A DNA stretch of 64,000 nt from JAOUEA01 sp963821925 (GTDB lineage Bacteria > Actinomycetota > UBA4738 > HRBIN12): assembly GCA_963821925.1 (NCBI GenBank), contig CAWGFO010000002.1, positions 1-64,000 of the forward strand. Reading direction: 5' to 3'. Both the position numbers and the translations under genes were made by a program. Under the pieces are notes generated by a model. The model did no database searches. It saw nothing but the letters and a program-made list of their open reading frames with translations, and was not told the DNA's origin. This document shows positions 35,265-43,522 of the stretch, piece by piece; position 1 is the stretch's first letter; each line of letters starts with the position of its first letter.

Positions 35265-36017
35265 GTGAGGGAACGGGTCTGCCTGCGATGTGACTGGACC
35301 GGCGATGAGCGGGGTGCGTGTCCCCGGTGCGGGGCCACCCTGTACCGCTGGCCGGAACCCGATGAGCGTCCCGCGTCCCTCTCGGGCGAGCGCTCAGCGC
35401 GGGCACCGCAACGGCCGCCGCTCGGTGCTCGGGCGAGGGTGATCGTCCTCGTCTCCGTCGTGGTGGCCGTCGCCGTCGGCCTGCTGCTCATCGACGACTC
35501 GCTCACTCCGACGGGGGCGTCCGGACAACGGGCGGAGACCGGACCGACAGCATCCGCGCCGGTTCCCGAGTGCGTGGACCCTGATCCCTGCGGCGCGAGG
35601 GTGACGTATCAGGCCGAGGTCGCAGCGATCTGCAAGGCAGCGAACGAACGCGCTCGCGCCGCCCTCGAGGATCGCCTCCTCCCGGGATCGATGATCGAGG
35701 ACCCCGCGAACCTGACGGCGGCAGACGTCGAGATCCTGAGGGTGATGAACGGCATCGTGCTCCGTCGGTCCGTCGCGGTGCTCGCGGAACTGCGAGCGCT
35801 CCATCGACCCCGGGCCGACCGTGCCCTGTTGGAGCAGGACTTCGCGCTCCGCGAGCAGGAGGTCGCCCTCTTGCGCTCGATCGTGTCGGCAGCAACGTCC
35901 GGGAACATCGCGCGGGTTCAGAGGCTGCACGACGAGCAGATCGACCTCGTGGGCATGAGGGCCCAGGAGGTCCCGGGGCATCTCCCGGAGAGCTGCCTCA
36001 TCTCCTTCGGGGCGTGA
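35265..36017 (+). CDS. zinc-ribbon membrane-anchored protein
   Basis: 250 residues from a GTG. N-terminal zinc ribbon C-L-R-C-D-W...C-P-R-C-G (residues 6-24), cytoplasmic linker rich in Arg/Pro, one transmembrane helix at about 60-80, then an extracytoplasmic domain with C-V-D-P-D-P-C, I-C-K-A-A-N-E-R and long helices (about 130-235) ending E-S-C-L-I. No family recognised; a helical sensor or stalk is plausible. Confidence 0.6.
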   Translation: MRERVCLRCDWTGDERGACPRCGATLYRWPEPDERPASLSGERSARAPQRPPLGARARVIVLVSVVVAVAVGLLLIDDSLTPTGASGQRAETGPTASAPVPECVDPDPCGARVTYQAEVAAICKAANERARAALEDRLLPGSMIEDPANLTAADVEILRVMNGIVLRRSVAVLAELRALHRPRADRALLEQDFALREQEVALLRSIVSAATSGNIARVQRLHDEQIDLVGMRAQEVPGHLPESCLISFGA

Positions 36018-36042
36018 CGCCCTCGGCGACGCTACGCCCGGA

Positions 36043-37437
36043 TCACAGACCGAGCCGAGGCCAGCCCGGCGGGAGCCGGCCGCTGCAGGCCTCCCGTGCG
36101 ACGGCCCTCAGGGCCCGTGCCCGCGCGGCCCCCGGCTTGCTGGACAGCTCGTACGGGTCGGTTCGCAGGTTGTAGTACTCCCATTCGCCCGAGCCGTAGC
36201 GCACGAGCTTGCTGTGGCGCATCCGCACCCCGCAGAACGCATGGGCGTCCGCGGCGCCCTCGATCAGGACGTATCTCCGATGCGTGGGGGCGAAAAGCGA
36301 CGTGCCCTCGATCGCCCATGGGGCCGTGAGGCCGCCGGCGGCGTGCAGGATCGTCGGGAGAACGTCGACGTTCGTGACGAGGTCATCGACCGTTCCGGGC
36401 ACCATGCCGTAACCCTGAGCGAGGAGCGGCACATGGATCGACTCCTCGTACGGCACGGCCTTGCCCAGCCACTGGTGGTTCCCGATCTCCAGCCCGTTGT
36501 CGCCGATGAACAGGAACAGGGTGTCGTCGAGGCCCGGGTCCCGAGCCATCTGGGCCTCCACGAGATCGCGGACGTTCCGGTCGACCGACATCAGGCTGCG
36601 CGCGTAGGCCTTGTTCCAGTGGCGGTAGTAGGAGACGGCGCGCGGTTCGTTCTCGGATCCCCCGATGTAGGCGGGCTTGTCGGTGATGTCGGGCTCCATG
36701 AAGTTCGGTGTGAACGAGAAGGGCGCGACGGGCGTCGTCGCCTCCGTCGGGCCCGGGACGGGAGGCGTGGGGCCGGACGCGCTGTGCGGTGCGTTGAAGG
36801 ACAGGTAGGTGAAGTGCGGCGCGTACGGCGCAACATCCATGAAGGCGATGGCCTGCTCGGTGAGCACATCGCCGGAGTAGTCCTCGGGCTCGTGGCCGAA
36901 GTCTTCGTACGAGCCGTCGTCGTAGCGCAGCGTGTAGTCGTAGTAGGGGGAATCCGCTCCGCGGAGCCCGGCTGCAGCATGGCCGGCGAATCGGTCCCAC
37001 CCGCTGGGGATCGTGTCGTCCCACGCATTGAGGAACTTGCCGAACAGGCCGGTGACGTAGCCGCCATCCTGGAGGACCGTGGCGACCGAACGCTCGGCCC
37101 AGCCGTGAGCCTGGAACTGCGGCCAACCGCCGTAGCGTGCTTTGTTGTTCCACACCCCGTTCGTGTAGGAGTAGGTCCCGGTCATGATCGTGGTCCGGGA
37201 TGGGCAGCACGTCGGATTCGTGACGAACGCGTTCTCGAAGACCGTGCCGAAGAAGCTGCTCGTGAAGGGCATGAAGCGCATCGTGTCCGACCGTTGATCG
37301 TCCGTGACGATCAGGATGATGTCCGGCTGCTTCGTGGCTGCCCGGGCGTCGACGGGACGCGCCAGGATCGGCGCCAGGAACGCCGCCAGCGCGATGATCA
37401 CGATCCGAGCCCGGATCGTCGTGTGAGGTTCGCTCAT
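36043..37437 (-). CDS. secreted sulfatase
   Basis: 464 residues. Signal peptide to about residue 34. P-D-I-I-L-I-V-T-D-D-Q-R (metal Asp pair near 46) and C-C-P-S-R-T (C77-x-P-S-R81) is the sulfatase formylglycine motif, G-K-F-L-N-A-W follows, and G-D-N-G-L-E-I-G-N-H supplies the second Asp-Asn metal site near 310. Arylsulfatase/choline-sulfatase-like members act on sulfated polysaccharides or esters outside the cell; a formylglycine-generating enzyme is not encoded in this window. Single gene. Confidence 0.88.
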   Translation of the reverse strand: MSEPHTTIRARIVIIALAAFLAPILARPVDARAATKQPDIILIVTDDQRSDTMRFMPFTSSFFGTVFENAFVTNPTCCPSRTTIMTGTYSYTNGVWNNKARYGGWPQFQAHGWAERSVATVLQDGGYVTGLFGKFLNAWDDTIPSGWDRFAGHAAAGLRGADSPYYDYTLRYDDGSYEDFGHEPEDYSGDVLTEQAIAFMDVAPYAPHFTYLSFNAPHSASGPTPPVPGPTEATTPVAPFSFTPNFMEPDITDKPAYIGGSENEPRAVSYYRHWNKAYARSLMSVDRNVRDLVEAQMARDPGLDDTLFLFIGDNGLEIGNHQWLGKAVPYEESIHVPLLAQGYGMVPGTVDDLVTNVDVLPTILHAAGGLTAPWAIEGTSLFAPTHRRYVLIEGAADAHAFCGVRMRHSKLVRYGSGEWEYYNLRTDPYELSSKPGAARARALRAVAREACSGRLPPGWPRLGL

Positions 37438-37769
37438 GTCGGTCTCGGCTTCGCGCGCCGGATCGTCAGCCCCAGGCCGACGTAGACGTGCCGACTCGGC
37501 CCTCGGCGCGCATCCATTTCTTCGACGCGAAACCCTGCGGCTTTAGGCTCTTCGTAGCTCCGGTGCTAGGGTCGGATCGCCCGATACTTCCCCGTCCGGT
37601 GCGGACCCTTCCTCCACGTCGGGGCGATGTTGGCGGGCCGCCCTCCAGCCGCTACCGGACGAGACACGACGATCCCCGATCGGACGGGATCGTCGGGTCG
37701 CCGGCGAGGAAGGAGGCACTCGGCCGGCGCCCAGGGATCGGTCCATCCACCACGAGGGAGGGAACCTTC
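37438..37769. other. divergent intergenic region with inverted repeats
   Basis: No gene seen. Holds a long-range CCCT...AGGG pairing around 37545-37575 with an inner GGCTTTAGGCTC segment, and a 10-bp inverted repeat CGACGATCCC/GGGATCGTCG (37667-37676 and 37686-37695). A GGGAGGGA ribosome binding site lies at its downstream end. May be a structured leader of the 37770 gene. Confidence 0.4.
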
Positions 37770-38183
37770 ATGCGCAGGACCCTGTTCATCGTCATCACCG
37801 GGGCGCTCGTCCTGGCCACCACCGTCGCCATGGCGACCGATCTCGTCACGAGGCCGGGTGCCGACTACTCCGGGATCCGCAATCCCGGGAACTGCGAGGT
37901 GTTCGCCGACGGCGCGGACCTGACCGAGCTCCACGTCAAGTGCACCGAGGCGGCGGGCGGCTCCGGCCCCGACGGCGCGTACGTGCGCTACCGGTTCCTC
38001 TCCGACGTGGGTGGGACCCGCGAACCGGCGAACGTCTCCGCGGACATCGCGACCTTCGTGGGCGATGACTGCTTCGTGGAGTGGATGGTCCAGAGCCCGG
38101 ACTACCCCGCACGGACCCTGCGTGTGACCGTGCCCTGGGGCTCGTACTGCCACATCAGGTCGGTGACCTGGTCCCAGCCGTGA
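37770..38183 (+). CDS. secreted hypothetical protein
   Basis: 137 residues; ATG with GGGAGGGA upstream. Signal peptide to about residue 22 (V-A-M-A), mature part with four Cys (N-C-E-V-F, V-K-C-T-E, D-D-C-F-V, Y-C-H-I) likely paired as disulfides and a beta-rich pattern (Y-V-R-Y-R-F-L-S-D, L-R-V-T-V-P-W-G-S-Y). No family recognised. Preceded by a long, possibly structured leader. Confidence 0.65.
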   Translation: MRRTLFIVITGALVLATTVAMATDLVTRPGADYSGIRNPGNCEVFADGADLTELHVKCTEAAGGSGPDGAYVRYRFLSDVGGTREPANVSADIATFVGDDCFVEWMVQSPDYPARTLRVTVPWGSYCHIRSVTWSQP

Positions 38184-38192
38184 GAACGCCGA

Positions 38193-38236
38193 CGGCTGCC
38201 TCCGCCGCGCTCCTGTAGCGACGACGGAGGCAGCCG
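38193..38236. terminator. bidirectional hairpin between convergent genes
   Basis: CGGCTGCCTCCG (38193-38204) pairs with CGGAGGCAGCCG (38225-38236); 12-bp stem, 20-base loop, no T-tract. Lies between the stops of the 37770 and 38249 genes. Confidence 0.65.
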
Positions 38237-38248
38237 GCGCTGCCGGGA

Positions 38249-38500
38249 TCAGCCCTGGAAGACCGGGTAGATCTCATCGGCGACCAGCCCGTGGGCCTCA
38301 CGGTGCACCGCGCTCGCCGTCTCGGCGTCGGGCGCCTCGACGAGACAGAACGCCTTCCCTCCCTGCGGGTCGGCCCAGAAGTTGATGTACGTCACGCCGT
38401 ACTTCCCCTGGGTCTGCGTGTCGGCCTCGTGCGCGTGCATGAGGTCGTCGGCCGTCACGCCCTCGGGCAGCGTGCGGTGCACATCCATGAACAACGGCAT
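38249..38500 (-). CDS. DUF4242/SCO4226-like small protein
   Basis: 83 residues; ATG with AAAGGAGCGG upstream. M-P-L-F-M-D-V-H, D-L-M-H-A-H-E-A-D, Y-G-V-T-Y-I-N-F-W-A-D, K-A-F-C-L-V-E-A-P-D-A-E-T-A matches the DUF4242 group, whose Streptomyces member SCO4226 binds nickel. Ferredoxin-like fold, cytoplasmic. Divergent from the AraC regulator. Confidence 0.75.
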   Translation of the reverse strand: MPLFMDVHRTLPEGVTADDLMHAHEADTQTQGKYGVTYINFWADPQGGKAFCLVEAPDAETASAVHREAHGLVADEIYPVFQG

Positions 38501-38580
38501 ACGCCGCTCCTTTCCTCGCCGGTGACCCGGATGATCACCTGGTGGCACACTCAGTGTGCGAGGAGACGCGGCGATCGAGA

Positions 38581-39618
38581 ATGACCGAGACGCCGAAGGC
38601 CATGACCGAGACGCCAGACCCAACGATCACCGATGCGTCCCCCACCCCGCTCGAGACGGCGCTGAACGGACTCCAGCTCGACGGCGCGATCTTCTTCCGC
38701 TCGGAGTTCACCGAGGCATGGGCCTTCGCATCGCCGCAGGCCGGCGGCGAGATGGCCCAGGCGCTTCGGCCCGGTGCCGAACGGTTGATCATGTTCCACA
38801 TCGTCGCTGCGGGATCGTGCTGGGTCGCCGGACCGGACGGGGAACGGCACTGGGCGGACGAGGGGGATGTGATCGTCTTGCCGTACGGCGATCCCTACGA
38901 GATGGGCGGCGCGGAGGGGGCCACGAGCGTGCCGATCTTCTCGCTGCTGGCTCCACCACCGTGGTCGACGCTGCCGGTCTTGCGGCACGGCGACGGCGGC
39001 GAACGGACCGACGTGGTCTGCGGCTACCTCCACTCGAACGATCCGCTGTTCGACCCGCGGATGCGCGTCTTCCCCTCGGTGTTCGTCGTGCGGTTGACGG
39101 GGGGACCGGCCGCACGCTGGCTCCGCGCCAGCATCGAGTACGCGCTCGCGATCTCGTCGGGCACGATCCCGGCGGAGCCGGCCTCGACCCGCCTCCCTGA
39201 GCTGTTGTTGATCGAGATGCTCCGGCTGCACCTCGCGTCGACGCCATCGGCCGAGCACGGATGGGTCAACGCGTTGCGCGACCCCGTGCTCGCCCCCGCG
39301 CTCGCCTGTCTGCACGCCAACCCCGAGCGCGACTGGACGGTTCCCGAACTGGCCCACGAGGCGGCCGTCTCCCGATCGCTGCTCGACCAGCGCTTCCGGG
39401 AGGTGCTCGGCCTGTCCCCGATCCGCTACCTGACGGAGTGGCGGATGCACCTCGCCGTTGAACTCCTCTCGTCGTCGGACCTCGGCGTGGGGCAGATCGC
39501 GCGGCGGGTCGGCTACGACTCGCAGGAGGCGTTCAGCCGGGCCTTCAAGCGGAGGATGGGGGCAGCACCGACCGCCTGGCGCGCCGCCGGGCCGAACGGT
39601 GAGACACCGCACAGCTGA
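38581..39618 (+). CDS. AraC family transcriptional regulator with cupin domain
   Basis: 345 residues from ATG 38581 (a GTG at 38542 would add 13). N-terminal cupin-like sensor (about 25-200: L-D-G-A-I-F-F-R-S-E-F, W-A-D-E-G-D-V-I-V-L-P-Y-G-D) and C-terminal double helix-turn-helix (about 235-335: W-T-V-P-E-L-A-H-E-A-A-V-S-R-S, L-S-P-I-R-Y-L-T-E-W-R-M, I-A-R-R-V-G-Y-D-S-Q-E-A-F-S-R-A-F). Ends 128 bases before the DmdA-like gene, whose upstream region carries 8-bp direct repeats overlapping the -35, so it may activate that gene. Confidence 0.85.
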   Translation: MTETPKAMTETPDPTITDASPTPLETALNGLQLDGAIFFRSEFTEAWAFASPQAGGEMAQALRPGAERLIMFHIVAAGSCWVAGPDGERHWADEGDVIVLPYGDPYEMGGAEGATSVPIFSLLAPPPWSTLPVLRHGDGGERTDVVCGYLHSNDPLFDPRMRVFPSVFVVRLTGGPAARWLRASIEYALAISSGTIPAEPASTRLPELLLIEMLRLHLASTPSAEHGWVNALRDPVLAPALACLHANPERDWTVPELAHEAAVSRSLLDQRFREVLGLSPIRYLTEWRMHLAVELLSSSDLGVGQIARRVGYDSQEAFSRAFKRRMGAAPTAWRAAGPNGETPHS

Positions 39619-39637
39619 GCGGCCGTCCGCGAGGCCG

Positions 39638-39690
39638 GATTACCGCCGGCGACCGCCGATTACCGGTCGTGCCCTCGATGGCGATATAAG
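39638..39690 (+). promoter_or_regulatory. candidate AraC-regulated promoter of the DmdA-like gene
   Basis: GATTACCG occurs at 39638-39645 and again at 39658-39665, two helical turns apart, and TATAAG (39685-39690) is a -10 candidate. The downstream copy covers the -35 position, the typical class II AraC activator layout. A GTCGAC-CTGAACGC-GTCGAC inverted repeat follows. Confidence 0.45.
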
Positions 39691-39746
39691 GCGACGGTCG
39701 ACCTGAACGCGTCGACCGACGACGACCCGGTACGGAGGGCACGACC

Positions 39747-40913
39747 ATGGACATCGCCGAACGTGAGAACGACTGGTTCAAGTTCTACTACGCCTCGTAC
39801 TACAAGAAGTCGCCCTATCACCAGCGAGCGGTCGAGGCCGGCTGCACGAGCTGGGATCTCTACAACCACATGCTGATCCCCACGCTCTACGACGACGACG
39901 TGAAGGAGTACTGGCATCTCGTCGATCACGTGACGCTGTGGGACGTCGCCGTCGAGCGACAGCTCGAGATCAAGGGTCCGGACGCGGCCCGGTTCACGCA
40001 GCTGCTGACCCCGCGGGACCTGTCGGCCACGCAGCCGGAGCAGTGCAAGTACGTCCTGATCTGCGCGCCCGATGGGGGCATCGTGAACGACCCGATCCTG
40101 CTCAAGCTCGCGGAGGATCACTTCTGGCTCTCCCTCGCGGACTCCGATGCGCTGCTGTACGCGAAGGGCGTGCAGGCGTTCGCGAACCTGGACGTCGAGC
40201 TGGGTGAGCCCGACGTCAGCCCCGTCCAGATCCAGGGGCCGAAGTCCAAACCGCTCGTGCGGAAGCTGTTCGGGGATGAGGTCGCCGACCAGCGCTACTA
40301 CTGGCACAAGCAGACCGAGCTGGACGGGATCCCGGTCGTGGTCTCGCGAACCGGGTGGACCGCCGAGCTCGGGTACGAGGTGTACCTCCGCGACTCGGGG
40401 CGCGCGCTCCAGCTGTGGGACGCGATCGTGGGCGCCGGCGAGGAGTTCGACCTCCGGGTGACGGCGCCCAGCGATCAGCGGCGCCTGGAGGCGGGGATCT
40501 TCAACTACGGCAACGACATGGACGTCACCGACAACCCGTACGAGGTGACGGGCCTCGAGCGTCTCGTCGAACTCGACAACGACAACGAGGTGGTGTCCCG
40601 TGCCGCCCTCGAGCGGATCGAGGCGGAGGGCGTCTCCCGCAAGCTCGTCGGGGTCACGATCGACGGTCCGCCGCTCGGCATGTGGTTGGAGGACTTCTGG
40701 CCGGTGCGGATCGGCGGCGAGGTCGTCGGACGGCTCACGTCGGCCGGCCACTCGCCCCGGCTCGACATCAACATGGGCTACGCGTGGGTGCCGATCGAGC
40801 ATGCGACCGCCGGAACCGGGATCGAGATCGACTCCCCCGAGGGCACGATGACGGCGACCGTCACGCCGATCCCGTTCCTGGATCCGAAGAAGGAGATCCC
40901 GGCGAAGAGCTGA
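39747..40913 (+). CDS. GcvT/DmdA-like folate-dependent demethylase
   Basis: 388 residues; ATG with GGAGGG. Aminomethyltransferase fold: G-C-T-S-W-D-L-Y-N-H-M-L-I-P, V-T-L-W-D-V-A-V-E-R-Q-L-E-I-K-G-P-D-A, D-G-G-I-V-N-D-P-I-L-L, I-Q-G-P-K-S, R-T-G-W-T-A-E-L-G-Y-E-V-Y and R-L-E-A-G-I-F-N-Y-G-N-D-M-D. These segments resemble DMSP demethylase DmdA more than glycine-cleavage T proteins, but the substrate (dimethylsulfoniopropionate, an O-methyl aromatic or a methylamine) cannot be fixed by eye. The methyl group would pass to tetrahydrofolate. A paralogue lies at 60716-61894. Confidence 0.75.
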   Translation: MDIAERENDWFKFYYASYYKKSPYHQRAVEAGCTSWDLYNHMLIPTLYDDDVKEYWHLVDHVTLWDVAVERQLEIKGPDAARFTQLLTPRDLSATQPEQCKYVLICAPDGGIVNDPILLKLAEDHFWLSLADSDALLYAKGVQAFANLDVELGEPDVSPVQIQGPKSKPLVRKLFGDEVADQRYYWHKQTELDGIPVVVSRTGWTAELGYEVYLRDSGRALQLWDAIVGAGEEFDLRVTAPSDQRRLEAGIFNYGNDMDVTDNPYEVTGLERLVELDNDNEVVSRAALERIEAEGVSRKLVGVTIDGPPLGMWLEDFWPVRIGGEVVGRLTSAGHSPRLDINMGYAWVPIEHATAGTGIEIDSPEGTMTATVTPIPFLDPKKEIPAKS

Positions 40914-40940
40914 GGCCTTCCTGAGCCGACACGAGGAGGA

Positions 40941-40972
40941 GACCAGCGAGAGCGTCTGCGCCCTCGCTGGTC
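40941..40972. terminator. hairpin after the DmdA-like gene
   Basis: GACCAGCGAG (40941-40950) pairs with CTCGCTGGTC (40963-40972), 12-base loop; GAGGAG and CTCCTC flank it and may extend the stem. No T-tract. Confidence 0.55.
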
Positions 40973-41037
40973 CCGCTCCTCGGTTCGCTGCGAGCGGTCA
41001 CGGACCGCCTGTCGTTACCTCGCTCCCATGCCCTGCG

Positions 41038-41790
41038 TCAGAGTCCGGCGCACTGACCGAACTTGTCGCCGGCGACGACGTTCGGGAGTCCGCCCTCGAG
41101 GGGATTCACCTGGGCGGCAGGTGAGTTGTGGAAGCAGTACAGGTCCCCGCCGACGGTGTTCGTCTGGACCTCGTTCGAGTCGGGGTTCTGCTTGCTCAGG
41201 TTCCTCGACCAGCGCAGGTTCCCGCCCACGTCGTTGCGGATCGCGCCGGCCCAGGCGCCCTTCCAGCCCCTGACGATGAGGTTCCCGCCGATCGTGTTGT
41301 CCTTGATCGGGAAGTTCAGGTAGTCGCCGTACAGGCCCGGGCCACCACCGATCGAGACCACGTTGCGGCCGATCGTGTTGCCGTCCAGGTACATCGTCAG
41401 CGGGTGGTCCGCGACGATGTTGTAGCCGACGGTGTCGTTCGTCGACATCCCGTTGCAGGGCGGTCCCGGCCCGATCGACTCCGGCGTGCATCCGAGCGCC
41501 AGAACCGCACCGGGCTCCACCCAGATGTTGCGCCCCACGTGGACGGTGCCCAGCGTGAACGCGTCGAGGCAGGCCTCGTGCCCGATCGTCAGGTTGCCCC
41601 GTACGGTCAAGGTCTTGCCGGCCGGCACGTAGGCGTCGCCCCAGACCGTGAGGGAGCCGTACGTTCCGAAGAGCGCCGTCCCCGCGGTGTCGCAGATCGG
41701 CGGTCCCTGGAACGGGTCCGCCTGCGCCACCGCCGGCAGGGCGAGCATCGCCACCACCGTGCTGAGGCCGAGCAGAAGCCGAAGCTTCAT
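41038..41790 (-). CDS. secreted beta-helix-like protein
   Basis: 250 residues; signal peptide to about residue 24 (A-V-A-Q-A). The rest shows short repeating beta turns with Asn/Gly (G-N-L-T-I-G, G-R-N-I-W-V, G-N-T-I-G-R-N, D-N-T-I-G-G-N-L-I-V, G-G-N-L-R-W, T-V-G-G-D-L-Y), the ladder pattern of a right-handed parallel beta helix, and six Cys. Similar short secreted proteins are common in environmental actinobacteria. Function unknown. Confidence 0.65.
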   Translation of the reverse strand: MKLRLLLGLSTVVAMLALPAVAQADPFQGPPICDTAGTALFGTYGSLTVWGDAYVPAGKTLTVRGNLTIGHEACLDAFTLGTVHVGRNIWVEPGAVLALGCTPESIGPGPPCNGMSTNDTVGYNIVADHPLTMYLDGNTIGRNVVSIGGGPGLYGDYLNFPIKDNTIGGNLIVRGWKGAWAGAIRNDVGGNLRWSRNLSKQNPDSNEVQTNTVGGDLYCFHNSPAAQVNPLEGGLPNVVAGDKFGQCAGL

Positions 41791-41964
41791 GGTCCTTCCC
41801 CCTTCCGACGTCGCGGGCAGCGAACGTCGCGGGCAGAGATCCACCGTACTGCGGTCGCTCCGTCTTGGGCACCCCCTCGAGCGCGGGGACACCGGCACGT
41901 TTCCGATGCCCGCCCGAGGGGAAAGGGTGCCGTGATGCGCGAAGCGCAGGAAGGAGGTCCCCCT

Positions 41965-42321
41965 GTGGACACCGGTACGAACATGTGGAGCTACTCCCGT
42001 GAGTACGCGACCGAACCGATCAGCGTCGAGGGCTTCAAGGTGGAGGCCACCGACGGCGACATCGGCAAGATCGACGAGGCCACGTACGAGGTCGGATCGT
42101 CGTACGTGGTGGTCGACACCGGCCCCTGGATCTTCGGGCGCAAGGTCGTGCTCCCGGCCGGGGCGATCGAGGCGATCGACCTCGACAACCACAAGGTCGT
42201 GGTCCGACTGACGAAGGACCAGATCAAGGGCTCGCCCGAGCTCAGCGAGGGCAGCGACTACCGCTCCGACGAGTACCGCTCGACCCTCGGCAGCTACTAC
42301 GACCCGTACGTTCGCCACTGA
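41965..42321 (+). CDS. PRC-barrel domain protein
   Basis: 118 residues from GTG 41965, chosen for AAGGAGGT 6 bases upstream. G-F-K-V-E-A-T-D-G-D-I-G-K-I-D-E-A, Y-V-V-V-D-T-G-P-W-I-F-G-R-K-V-V-L-P-A-G-A-I and V-V-V-R-L-T-K-D-Q-I form the PRC-barrel beta core; Tyr/Ser-rich tail. Members bind RNA-processing or photosynthetic partners, but stand-alone actinobacterial versions are uncharacterised. Confidence 0.8.
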   Translation: MDTGTNMWSYSREYATEPISVEGFKVEATDGDIGKIDEATYEVGSSYVVVDTGPWIFGRKVVLPAGAIEAIDLDNHKVVVRLTKDQIKGSPELSEGSDYRSDEYRSTLGSYYDPYVRH

Positions 42322-42343
42322 CCGGGAAGTGAGGAGGCGAACA

Positions 42344-42373
42344 CGGAAGGGGCCGCTCGCGCGGCCCCTTCCG
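42344..42373 (+). terminator. 13-bp perfect hairpin
   Basis: CGGAAGGGGCCGC, loop TCGC, GCGGCCCCTTCCG, just after the PRC-barrel gene. Very stable, no T-tract. Confidence 0.7.
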
Positions 42374-42396
42374 CCGCACCCGAGAAGGAGGATGGT

Positions 42397-42660
42397 ATGA
42401 ATCGCACGACCGGAACCAGCGTCCTCGTGTTCGGCATCGTGCTCGGTGTCGTGGGCGCGATCATGTACTGGGCCGTCTCGGCCAGCCCCGACGGGTTCGA
42501 CGTCAACGCGGCCGGCCTCATCCTGTTCTGGGTGGGGGTCGTTACCGCACTGATCGGGCTCGTCCTGACCTTCATGGGGAGTCGCTCGACCACCGTGCGT
42601 CGTTCGGAATCCCTCGACGGCGGGCGGCACGAGTATCAGGAAGAGCACCGCTCGATCTGA
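42397..42660 (+). CDS. small two-helix membrane protein, DUF6458-like
   Basis: 87 residues; ATG with AGAAGGAGG upstream. Two transmembrane segments, about 8-29 and 40-61, joined by A-S-P-D-G-F-D-V-N-A-A-G, which is the conserved loop of small actinobacterial DUF6458-type proteins; polar cytoplasmic tail. Function unknown. Confidence 0.7.
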   Translation: MNRTTGTSVLVFGIVLGVVGAIMYWAVSASPDGFDVNAAGLILFWVGVVTALIGLVLTFMGSRSTTVRRSESLDGGRHEYQEEHRSI

Positions 42661-42686
42661 CCGGATCGGACGGGGAGAGCGGGAGC

Positions 42687-42716
42687 GCCGCCGGAGTCGA
42701 TCAGGGCTCCGGCGGC
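42687..42716. terminator. bidirectional hairpin between convergent genes
   Basis: GCCGCCGGAG (42687-42696) pairs with CTCCGGCGGC (42707-42716), 10-base loop, between the 42397 and 42727 genes; TCCTCC follows. Confidence 0.65.
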
Positions 42717-42726
42717 TCCTCCGTGT

Positions 42727-43485
42727 CTACGCGAGGCCCCGGGCGGCCCAGGCACGTGCCGTCAGGACGAAGGGCGGCTCCGGCAGCGCCCGACGACACC
42801 GCTCACGGAGCGCCGTCCGTCCCTCCGGGGAGAGACCCGAGACGTAGGCGCCTGCCGGCCCGACACCCAGGGTGAACGGCTCCCACCACTCCTCGAAGCT
42901 CGGATGTTCGATGGCGACCGAGAGCGGAACCTCCTCGATCCGGCGCAACCCGGCCGTGGTCATCAACTCCCCGAGGTGGCCTTCGCGGGCCCCGGCGAGC
43001 GCGGACTCATCCTTGACGTCGGGGTCGAGGTCCCGCGCGGTGTTCCAGAACATCGAGAGCGGTCCGTGACCGCCGGCGTGATCCCAGACGCACGCCGCGA
43101 CGACACCACCCGGACGGGTCACCCGCGACATCTCGCCCAAGCCGGCGACCGCATCGGACATGAAATGGACCACGAGCTGCGCCAGGGCCGCGTCGAACGA
43201 GTCGTCCGGGAACGGGAGCTTCTCGGCCTCGGCCAGCTGCACCTCGACGCCCGGGTGGCGCTCCCGCACGGACGCGACGAACGACGCCGACGGGTCGACG
43301 GCCGACACGGACGAGGCACCCAAGCGGTCGGCCAACTCGCCGGTGAGCGCGCCGGTGCCGCAACCCACGTCGAGCGCCCGCTGGCCCTCGGCCACCCCCG
43401 CGAGATCGGCGAGCTGGGGGGCGAGGAGGACGGAATACCTCCCCATGAACGAGTCGTAGGCGGCCGCACCGACGTCGAACGTCAT
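42727..43485 (-). CDS. class I SAM-dependent methyltransferase, UbiE-like
   Basis: 252 residues. A-L-D-V-G-C-G-T-G-A-L-T (motif I, about 37-48), S-A-V-D-P-S (acidic end of strand 2), A-E-K-L-P-F-P-D-D-S-F-D-A-A (motif IV region), M-S-R-V-T-R-P-G-G-V-V (post-motif) are typical Methyltransf_11/UbiE segments. Cytoplasmic; substrate unknown. Next to a PLP decarboxylase on the same strand, 37 bases apart, possibly the same transcript. Confidence 0.85.
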   Translation of the reverse strand: MTFDVGAAAYDSFMGRYSVLLAPQLADLAGVAEGQRALDVGCGTGALTGELADRLGASSVSAVDPSASFVASVRERHPGVEVQLAEAEKLPFPDDSFDAALAQLVVHFMSDAVAGLGEMSRVTRPGGVVAACVWDHAGGHGPLSMFWNTARDLDPDVKDESALAGAREGHLGELMTTAGLRRIEEVPLSVAIEHPSFEEWWEPFTLGVGPAGAYVSGLSPEGRTALRERCRRALPEPPFVLTARAWAARGLA

Positions 43486-43522
43486 CCGGGCACGCTGCCG
43501 TTCGCGGACCGACGGGCGGTCC

